Of a stretch of DNA of 64,000 nt, positions 42,671 to 49,562 are shown piece by piece. Position 1 is the stretch's first letter. The number at the start of each line of letters is the position of its first letter. The notes under the pieces were generated by a model. It made no database searches and was not told the origin of the DNA. It saw nothing but the letters and a program-made list of their open reading frames with translations. The stretch lies in contig RJVL01000004.1 in assembly GCA_003755025.1 (NCBI GenBank), positions 1 through 64,000 on the forward strand, written 5' to 3'. Made by a program: the position numbers and the translations under genes. This DNA is from Diaphorobacter nitroreducens. GTDB taxonomy: Bacteria; Pseudomonadota; Gammaproteobacteria; Burkholderiales; Burkholderiaceae_C.

Positions 42671-43279
42671 ATGGGGATGGAACACAGAGGAACCCTGGGT
42701 TGGATGGCGGTGGCCATGGCGGCGGTGTGGCTCGCGGGCTGCAAGGATCCGGCGGGCACGGCGGCGGTGCAGGCCTCCACACCGACTCCGGCCACGGTTC
42801 CACCCTCCGCCACGGCTGCGGCGCCGGCGGCGACAGCCACGGCGGCGCCTGCCGCAGCAGCGGTGGTTGCGGCTCCCCCTGGTGCTGCTCCGGCCACGCC
42901 ACGCACCTTGCCGCTGGGCGTGCAAGGCGTGGCACCGGCGGGGGTGACGGTACGCGTCAAGAGCGTGCAGATCGGGGGGGACGCCACGGTGCTGGATGTG
43001 AGCATCTCCTTTGCCAACCGCATCACCGACTCCACCATGCTGGCGCTGGCCGATACCTACCTGCAGGACGAAAGCGGCGCGCGCCTGCACGTCAAGCGGC
43101 CGGACCACAACCGGGACATCACCATCCGCGAAGGCCAGACCCTGGATGGGCAACTGGTTTTCCTGGGCCGCGTGCTGCCCACCGCGCGCACGCTCAAGCT
43201 GGTCTTCAATGACGGCAACGATGGCGACAACATCGTGGCGCCGGGGCTGTCCATGGACCTGCCGCTGCAGGCGGGCTGA
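42671..43279 (+). CDS. Lipoprotein with Ala/Pro-rich linker and beta-sandwich-like domain
   Basis: The protein has 202 residues. A lipoprotein signal ends in the lipobox LAGC (Cys about residue 24). A low-complexity Ala/Thr/Pro linker spans about 30-80 and a C-terminal domain follows (VTVRVKSVQIGGDATVLDVSISFAN...GQLVFLGRVLPTARTLKLVFND) that looks like an Ig-like fold of the DUF4352 kind. AGGAG precedes the ATG. It overlaps the OmpA-like gene by one base, so the two are coupled. Function unknown. Confidence 0.8.
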   Translation: MGMEHRGTLGWMAVAMAAVWLAGCKDPAGTAAVQASTPTPATVPPSATAAAPAATATAAPAAAAVVAAPPGAAPATPRTLPLGVQGVAPAGVTVRVKSVQIGGDATVLDVSISFANRITDSTMLALADTYLQDESGARLHVKRPDHNRDITIREGQTLDGQLVFLGRVLPTARTLKLVFNDGNDGDNIVAPGLSMDLPLQAG

Positions 43280-43980
43280 TGGCGGTGCGGTGTTCGCCAG
43301 CCTGGCGGGCTGTCCTGTGGGCCGCGTGCTGCGCCGCCGTGGCCTCTGCGGCGCAGACATTGGAAGTGCGGCGCAGCAGCCAGTCGCTCGCGGCGACGCC
43401 CACCCATTTGCAACCAGCGGACGCTGCCCCGCTGACCCAATTGCAGCCGCACGTGACGCACGGCGGCCTGGTGCCGCGCGAGACCGAAACCCGGCTGCAG
43501 GCGGCGGCAGGGCCGGCCACGCTGCTGCGCGCGGCCGAGGTGCCGCCGCAGCGGCTGGAGCAGACCCGCGCGCTGCTGGTGGAACTGCAGGCCCAGCCCA
43601 CGCCCGAGCAGGCCATCTCCATCGACCTGCCTGCCGATGTGTTGTTTGACTTTGACAAGGCCGAGTTGCGGGCCGATGCCGCGCGCTCGCTTGACAAGGC
43701 GGCCGAGCTGCTCAAGAGCTACCCCCAGGCGCCCATCGACGTGGTGGGACACACAGACGGCAAGGGGGGCGATGCCTACAACGACGCCTTGTCGCAGCGC
43801 CGCGCCGCCGCCGTCGCCGCCGCGCTGCAGTCGCGCACGGGGCGGCCGATCGCCACGCGCGGCATGGGCAAACGCCAGCCTGTCGCGCCCAATACCACGC
43901 CGGATGGGCGGGACGATCCCGATGGGCGCCAGCGCAACCGGCGCGTGCAGATCGTGATCGGGGCATTGCCGGTGCGGTAG
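43279..43980 (+). CDS. OmpA-family outer-membrane protein
   Basis: The protein has 233 residues. A signal peptide (about 1-25) and a variable middle region precede a C-terminal OmpA peptidoglycan-binding domain (about 115-228) with VLFDFDKAELRADA, VVGHTDGKGGDAYNDALSQRRAAAV and RQRNRRVQIVI. It anchors the outer membrane to the cell wall, probably together with the lipoprotein encoded just upstream (TGATG overlap). Confidence 0.88.
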   Translation: MAVRCSPAWRAVLWAACCAAVASAAQTLEVRRSSQSLAATPTHLQPADAAPLTQLQPHVTHGGLVPRETETRLQAAAGPATLLRAAEVPPQRLEQTRALLVELQAQPTPEQAISIDLPADVLFDFDKAELRADAARSLDKAAELLKSYPQAPIDVVGHTDGKGGDAYNDALSQRRAAAVAAALQSRTGRPIATRGMGKRQPVAPNTTPDGRDDPDGRQRNRRVQIVIGALPVR

Positions 43981-44066
43981 GGGATGGGACGCGGGCCCGC
44001 GCGTCGCTCAGGCGCTGTGGGTCTATGTGGCCTCGCGTGTGCACGGAAGGCCCGGCGTGCGAAGCA

Positions 44067-44101
44067 ATGTCTTGAAGATGTCATGTACACGTCATGCGGG
44101 C
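44067..44101 (+). promoter_or_regulatory. Putative triple Pho box upstream of phoX
   Basis: GTCTT, GTCAT and GTCAT begin at 44069, 44080 and 44091, each 11 bp apart: the direct-repeat geometry of PhoB sites and the same arrangement as before the pit operon. The site is about 60-90 bp before the phoX start. Confidence 0.62.
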
Positions 44102-44160
44102 GCAACAGACGTACTCCAGGATCGCGGGACCTTGATTGCCACTACCGAGTCCAACGACCC

Positions 44161-46311
44161 ATGAACACCACGATCGTTTCCGAGTACGACGACAATGAAA
44201 TCGTCAACCATTCGTCCAACCAGCACATCGACAGCGTCCTGGCCGCGCGCCTGAGCCGTCGCAGCGCCCTCAAGGGCGGTGTCGGCGCCACCACTGCGGC
44301 TCTGCTGGGCGGCGTGAGCCTGAGTGCCTGCGGCGGCGGCAGCGACGATGACGAAACTCCCGCACCCGAGCCGATCCGCCTCAACTTCAATGCCGTCGCC
44401 AAGAGCAACGCCGACCTGGTAACGGTACCCGAGGGTTACCAGGTCAGCATCCTGCACGCCCTGGGCGACCCGATCCACTATGGCGACGAGTCCTGGAAGG
44501 ACGATGGCTCCGAGACGGCCGAGTCCTATGACCGCCGCATCGGCGACGGCCACGACGGCATGTACTACTTCGGCATGTCCGACGACGGTAAGTTCGACCC
44601 CAGCCGCTCCGACCGCGGCCTGCTGTGCGTGAACCATGAGTATGTGGTTGCGCCTTATGGTCTGCATCCCACGGGCCGCATCACGGTGGACGGCAAGCGC
44701 CCGGCCGAGCAGGTGGACAAGGAAATCCGCGCCCACGGTGCCAGCGTGGTGGAAGTCAAGCGCAAGAGCGGCAGCAACGAGATGGAAATGGTGCGCGGCT
44801 CCAAATACAACCGCCGCATCACCTCGGCCACGCCGATGGACTTTGGCGGCCCCGCCGCCGGCAACGCCAAGCTGTTCAACAAGCTCTCGCCGGACGGCAA
44901 GCAGGCCTTCGGGATGAACAACAACTGTGCCAACGGCTATACGCCCTGGGGCACCTACCTGACGTGCGAGGAGAACTTCCTGAACGTCATCGGCCGTGCT
45001 GCTGGCGACGACGCCCAACGCTCCGCCACCGAAATCGTGGCCCTGAAGCGCTATGGCTTGCCCGAGAACCGCAAGAGCCCTTACCTGTGGGACACCGCCG
45101 AGGGCGAGCAGTACCAGCGCTGGAACAGCAAGGTGAGCGCCGCCAGCGCCGCTGAGGACTATCGCAACATCTTCAACACCTTCGGCTGGGTGGTGGAGAT
45201 CGACCCCTTCCGCCCCGACAGCAAGCCCGTCAAGCGCACGGCACTGGGCCGCTTCAACCATGAAGGGGCATGGCCGGCGCCCGCCAAGGCCGGCGAGCCG
45301 ATCGTCATCTACTCTGGCGACGATGCGCGCAACGAGTACGTGTTCAAGTTCGTGTCCGATGCCAAGTGGGACCCCAAGGACATCAACGGCGGCGTGGCCG
45401 CCGGTGCCAAGTACCTGGACAAGGGCACCCTGTACGCCGCCAAGTTCAACAACGATGGCAGCGGCGAGTGGCTGGAGCTGACGTTCGGCAAGAACGGCAT
45501 CGACGCCACCAACGCGCTGTACCCGTTCGCCGACCAGGCCGACGTGCTCATGCACTGCCGCCTGGCGGCCGACGCCCGCGGCGCGACCAAGATGGACCGT
45601 CCCGAGTGGGGTGGCGTGAACCCGTTGAACAACGAGGTGTACATGACCATGACCAACAACTCGCAGCGCACGGCCGCCACGCTGAACGCCGCCAACCCGC
45701 GCGTGGGCAACACCAATGGCCACATCATCCGCTGGAAGGAAGAGGGCGGCCAGGCGGGTACCAAGTTCCAGTGGGACGTGTACCTGTTCGGCGCGCGCAG
45801 CGACAACAAGCAGAGCGAGAACCTGTCGGGCCTGACCGCCGTGAACGATTTCTCCAGCCCCGACGGCCTGCATTTCGACCAGCGCAGCGCCAATGCCGGC
45901 GGCCTGCTGTGGATCCAGACCGACGACGGTTCCTACACCGATGTGACCAACTGCATGATGCTGGCCGCCATTCCCGGCAAGGTCGGCGATGGCGGCAAGG
46001 TCACCACCAAGGAGGGCCAGGCCACGATCATGGGCTCTAAGCCCACCGAGGCCACGGTGCGCCGCTTCCTGGTCGGCCCGTTCGACTGCGAGATCACGGG
46101 CGTGGTGGTCACGCCCGACGGCAAGACGCTGTTCTTCAACGTGCAGCACCCGGGCGAGGACGCTGAGAAGGCCAACTTCGCCACCAGCACCTTCACCAGC
46201 TACTGGCCCGGCAACCAGCCTGGGATCACCAGCAGCCACAAGGGCCTCAAGCGTCCGCGCTCGGCCACCGTGGTGGTGACGCGCAAGGACGGCGGCACGA
46301 TCGGTATCTAA
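44161..46311 (+). CDS. phoX: PhoX-family alkaline phosphatase (DUF839)
   Basis: The protein has 716 residues. A twin-arginine motif LSRRSALKGGVGATTAALL near 31-49 and a lipobox-like LSACGGG mark Tat export. The DUF839 beta-propeller follows, with LLCVNHEYV, TPWGTYLTCEENF (the Cys-Glu-Glu metal site), GRFNHEGAWP, YSGDDARNEYVFKF and SSPDGLHFDQRS. PhoX phosphatases are Ca- and Fe-dependent and release phosphate from esters during phosphate starvation. The Pho-box-like repeat upstream supports this. A terminator follows. Confidence 0.92.
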   Translation: MNTTIVSEYDDNEIVNHSSNQHIDSVLAARLSRRSALKGGVGATTAALLGGVSLSACGGGSDDDETPAPEPIRLNFNAVAKSNADLVTVPEGYQVSILHALGDPIHYGDESWKDDGSETAESYDRRIGDGHDGMYYFGMSDDGKFDPSRSDRGLLCVNHEYVVAPYGLHPTGRITVDGKRPAEQVDKEIRAHGASVVEVKRKSGSNEMEMVRGSKYNRRITSATPMDFGGPAAGNAKLFNKLSPDGKQAFGMNNNCANGYTPWGTYLTCEENFLNVIGRAAGDDAQRSATEIVALKRYGLPENRKSPYLWDTAEGEQYQRWNSKVSAASAAEDYRNIFNTFGWVVEIDPFRPDSKPVKRTALGRFNHEGAWPAPAKAGEPIVIYSGDDARNEYVFKFVSDAKWDPKDINGGVAAGAKYLDKGTLYAAKFNNDGSGEWLELTFGKNGIDATNALYPFADQADVLMHCRLAADARGATKMDRPEWGGVNPLNNEVYMTMTNNSQRTAATLNAANPRVGNTNGHIIRWKEEGGQAGTKFQWDVYLFGARSDNKQSENLSGLTAVNDFSSPDGLHFDQRSANAGGLLWIQTDDGSYTDVTNCMMLAAIPGKVGDGGKVTTKEGQATIMGSKPTEATVRRFLVGPFDCEITGVVVTPDGKTLFFNVQHPGEDAEKANFATSTFTSYWPGNQPGITSSHKGLKRPRSATVVVTRKDGGTIGI

Positions 46312-46369
46312 CCGGCTTGCACGGGAGCTGTCTCTCGCCTTGCGCGCAGGACGGCTCCGCGGCACTTCC

Positions 46370-46393
46370 AACCCGCCTCTGGCGGGTTTTTTC
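46370..46393 (+). terminator. Rho-independent terminator after phoX
   Basis: AACCCGCC (46370-46377) pairs with GGCGGGTT (46381-46388) around a 3-base loop, followed by TTTTT. Confidence 0.9.
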
Positions 46394-46578
46394 TTGCCTG
46401 TTCAGGGCGAGGGTGCGGGTGGAACCTTATTCGCTGAGGAGCAGTGCACCCCAAGCGCACTGTTTGGCTCGGGGCACGCCCGGGTGCGCCGAAGCGCGCG
46501 GGGACTCGGCCCGCTCCGTCGGAATATCTGGAAGCACGGGAACGGGCGGAGCGCCCCGACGACTCCGCTGGCGCAGCT

Positions 46579-47406
46579 TTATGAATCCTGCTCGGGTGGC
46601 GCCGCAGCGGGCGAGTCGCCGTGGTCGTGGTGGGGCGCGTCGAAGCTGTCGCGGAACGTGAACACCACCGACGAGAAGAACATGGCGGCCAGCATCATCG
46701 CCGTCGCCACCATGATGCCGCCGGCCATGCCGGCGCCCAGGCCGATGGCGCTCAGCATCGTGACCAGCAGGCTGATGACCACGCCTGCGCCGAGGAACAC
46801 GCCCATCCACGACAGCCCATACACCGTGAAGGCCCCGAAGTTGCGCAGGCAGGCGACGATGCTGAAAAACAGCGCCTTCACGGGCGGCACGTTGTGCCAG
46901 TGCACCAGGCCAGGAGCGTGCCAGAACAGCAGCGACAGCGGCACGTACAGCAGCAGCGACAGCCACATGGCCGCCTGGAAGCTGCCCGACTCGGCCATCT
47001 CGCGCGTCAGCGGCTCGCCGCCCAGGTACACGCGAGCGAACTGCCCGCCGTCCACCAGGGCCGACAGCCCCATCAGGCCGAGGAAGCCCACGGCGTAGAG
47101 CGCGCCCAGGGTCAGCATGTGGTTCAGCCGCTGCTTGCCGGTGCGAAACGCCACCAGCAGCAGTGCGGGCGTGGGCACGCGGTCCTGGCTGGCCTCGGCC
47201 GCGGCCACCATCATGGCCAGCGTGGCCGAGGGCAGCAGGCCCAGTGCCACGGCGGGGCCGATCAGCGGCAGCATGGTGGCCAGCGACATCGCCGCCATGG
47301 TCATGAAAAACAGCGCGGCCAGCGCCATGGGCTGGCGCCAGAACACGCGAATGCCCAGGCGTACCCATTCCAGGCCCGCGCGCGCGGGGACGATGTGCAG
47401 TTTCAT
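46579..47406 (-). CDS. BPSS1780-family membrane protein
   Basis: The protein has 275 residues and about six helices. VPARAGLEWVRLGIRVFWRQP at the N-terminus and LPLIGPAVALGLLPSATLAMMVAA are typical of this betaproteobacterial family of unknown function. The C-terminal tail is His/Asp/Pro-rich (DAPHHDHGDSPAAAPPE). It is transcribed from the minus strand downstream of thrB and separated from it by 150 bp with no visible gene. Confidence 0.8.
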   Translation of the reverse strand: MKLHIVPARAGLEWVRLGIRVFWRQPMALAALFFMTMAAMSLATMLPLIGPAVALGLLPSATLAMMVAAAEASQDRVPTPALLLVAFRTGKQRLNHMLTLGALYAVGFLGLMGLSALVDGGQFARVYLGGEPLTREMAESGSFQAAMWLSLLLYVPLSLLFWHAPGLVHWHNVPPVKALFFSIVACLRNFGAFTVYGLSWMGVFLGAGVVISLLVTMLSAIGLGAGMAGGIMVATAMMLAAMFFSSVVFTFRDSFDAPHHDHGDSPAAAPPEQDS

Positions 47407-47556
47407 GGATTGGAAATCGAAGGTGGAGCGCCGCGGCAGCGGTGCGGGCGCATGGGGGAATTTACCCCAGTTGCCGCTGCACAGGCCGCAGCGGTGGATG
47501 AAACCAACGGTTATGTGTGGAGTGGCTGTTGCGGGGCGCGCGGCGCACCATGGTGG

Positions 47557-48507
47557 CTACAGAGTCACCGGATGGGCCGCGCGCTGGCGTAGCACGCGCT
47601 CAAAATGTGTGGGGTCGTGGGGCTTGAGCATGGCGGCCTCGCGCGGCAGGTAGAAGTCCCACAGGCGCGAGATCCAGAAGCGCAGCGCCCCGGCGCGCAG
47701 CATGGCGGGCAGCAGGGCGCGTTCATGCGCGGTGAGCGGGCGCACGGCCTGGTAGGCGTCGATCATGGCCTGGGCGCGCGGTGCGGCGTGCGCGCCGGTG
47801 GGCAGGTCGATGCACCAGTCGTTCAGGCACACGGCCAGGTCGAAGAGGAAGGTGTCCACGCCCGCGAAATAGAAGTCGAAGAGGCCCGTGAGTTCCTCGC
47901 CTTCGAACATCACGTTGTCGCGGAACAGATCGGCATGGATGGGGCCGCGCGGCAGCGCTGCGTAGGCGCTGGAGGCCGCCACATGGTTCTGGTAGGCCAG
48001 TTCGGACTGCAGCAGCGCCGCCGGCTCGGCGCCGATGTGCGGCAGTACCACCGGCACGGTCTCGTTCCACCAGGGCAGGCCGCGCAGGTTGGGCTGCTGG
48101 CGTTCATAGCCGCTTGCGGCCAGGTGCATGCGCGCCAGCATGGTGCCCACGGCCGCGCAGTGCGCTTCCTGGGGGCTGAGCTGGCTTTTGCCGCGCAGCT
48201 TGGTGGCCAGCGCAGCGGGCTTGCCGCACACCTGGTGCAGGATCTCGCCATGCTTGTCGGCCTGCGGGTCCGGCACGGGGATGCCCGCGTGCGCCAGATG
48301 CTTCATCAGGTGCAGGTAGAACGGCAGCTGCTCTGCGGTGAGGCGCTCGAACAGCGTGAGTACGTACTCGCCCTGCTCGCAGGTGACGAAGTAGTTGGTG
48401 TTCTCGATGCCGCCCTCGATGCCGCGCAGCTCAAGCAGCTTGCCCAGCTGCAGCCGGCGCAGCAATTCGCGCGCCTCTTTGGTGGAGACTTCGGTGAAAA
48501 CGGCCAT
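47557..48507 (-). CDS. thrB: Homoserine kinase
   Basis: This enzyme has 316 residues and belongs to the aminoglycoside-phosphotransferase-fold type ThrB used by proteobacteria such as Pseudomonas. It phosphorylates homoserine in threonine synthesis. LRGIEGGIENTNYFV is the family nucleotide region. PIHADLFRDNVMF is the catalytic loop and GLFDFYFAGVD the metal loop. No thrC or hom is nearby. Confidence 0.94.
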   Translation of the reverse strand: MAVFTEVSTKEARELLRRLQLGKLLELRGIEGGIENTNYFVTCEQGEYVLTLFERLTAEQLPFYLHLMKHLAHAGIPVPDPQADKHGEILHQVCGKPAALATKLRGKSQLSPQEAHCAAVGTMLARMHLAASGYERQQPNLRGLPWWNETVPVVLPHIGAEPAALLQSELAYQNHVAASSAYAALPRGPIHADLFRDNVMFEGEELTGLFDFYFAGVDTFLFDLAVCLNDWCIDLPTGAHAAPRAQAMIDAYQAVRPLTAHERALLPAMLRAGALRFWISRLWDFYLPREAAMLKPHDPTHFERVLRQRAAHPVTL

Positions 48508-48598
48508 CGGTCAGTACGTCAGTGCACTCGGCGTGCTGAAAAAAGCGGGGGAAGGAGCGGGCGATACGGGCCGCCCAGGAATGCCGCGTTGGCTGCGG

Positions 48599-48967
48599 TC
48601 AGAAATTGCGCAAGTTCCACACGCGCGGTGCGGTCACGGTGTCCGACTCGTTGAAGTTGCCGGGGCGTGCGCGGGCTCCGTCGTTGGAGCGCACTTCATA
48701 CGCGGGCAGCGGCGTGCCGGTCTTGGGTTGCACGGTGATGCTCTGCGTCTGCCCGCCCACGCGCAACTCTTGCACGCGGCTGCCGGCGTCCTCCACCACG
48801 ATGTGCTCTACGCGCTGGTTGTGGCGCCCTTCAGTCTGCTGCTCTCTTTCCAATAGCTGGCCGCGCCCGTCCGTACTGGGCTGAATGGCATTTTGGCTTG
48901 CATTCTGAGCCAGGGCGGGAGCACTGGCCAGGGCCAGCAGCAGGAAGGTGGAGTGGAGAGCGCGCAT
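48599..48967 (-). CDS. Small secreted protein, DUF2782-like
   Basis: The protein has 122 residues with a signal peptide ending at ALAQ (about residue 21). The core VEHIVVEDAGSRVQELRVGG and ITVQPKTGTPLPAYEV fits DUF2782 small periplasmic proteins, which commonly lie between thrB and polA. Function unknown. It is 91 bp upstream of thrB on the same strand. Confidence 0.75.
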   Translation of the reverse strand: MRALHSTFLLLALASAPALAQNASQNAIQPSTDGRGQLLEREQQTEGRHNQRVEHIVVEDAGSRVQELRVGGQTQSITVQPKTGTPLPAYEVRSNDGARARPGNFNESDTVTAPRVWNLRNF

Positions 48968-49003
48968 GGCGCGATTGTAGGCGCCGTGCGCCGGCGTGCG
49001 CGC

Positions 49004-49420
49004 TCAGCGCTGCGGCGGGCAGGTGCTGGCGCTGCAGGCCTGCGTGTACTTGCCGATGAAGGTGCGGAAGTTCTTGCCGAGCTTGCCCATCTCCTCGCAC
49101 ACGTCGCCGCGCGCATCGAAGGCAAAGCCCTGCGTGCCAGCGGCGTTGAACAGCTCCACGCGCGTGAGGCCCAGGCGCGCGAACTGCGCAGGGTCGTGCC
49201 ACTGCTGCGCGCAGATGTTGTGGAAGACGAAGGTGTTGTACACCAGCTCGGTGACCTCGGGCTTGTTCATCTGCGCGCGCAGCACGCCGCCGTCAAACTG
49301 TGCGGCACTGATGCCGTGCAGCGACTTCTGCATCGAAGGCGGCACGTTCTTGAAGTCCGGGTTGGCCCACGCCAGGGTGGTGGTGGCGCAGGCGACGAGT
49401 GCGAGCAGGTGGTGTTTCAT
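49004..49420 (-). CDS. Secreted hypothetical protein
   Basis: The protein has 138 residues. A signal peptide (MKHHLLALVACATTTLAWA) is followed by a region with four Cys (NICAQQW, GDVCEEM, TQACSASTC). No family is recognised. The ATG at 49420 is chosen because the longer frame extends into the divergent polA start. It diverges from polA and may be co-transcribed with the DUF2782-like gene. Confidence 0.7.
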   Translation of the reverse strand: MKHHLLALVACATTTLAWANPDFKNVPPSMQKSLHGISAAQFDGGVLRAQMNKPEVTELVYNTFVFHNICAQQWHDPAQFARLGLTRVELFNAAGTQGFAFDARGDVCEEMGKLGKNFRTFIGKYTQACSASTCPPQR

Positions 49421-49562
49421 GGGGCAGCCTTGGGGAGAGGGGAGGGCGCGGCGCACCGCCGGGCCATGGCGACGGATTGTGCCGCTTTCCACTGCACCTG
49501 CCCGCGTGCGGGGTGCTGATTGCGATGGCGGCCACGGCCGATGAGCGTGGGAGAATTCGCCG

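Noticed and set aside
42427..43038. Minus-strand frame of 203 codons opposite the lipoprotein gene
   Set aside because: Its Ala/Gly/Thr-rich part is just the antisense of the low-complexity linker, and the plus strand has a lipobox and ribosome binding site.
48849..48865. Possible repeat copy (AATAGCTGGCCGCGCC) inside the DUF2782-like gene
   Set aside because: Only about 8 bases match the repeat core, which is expected by chance.
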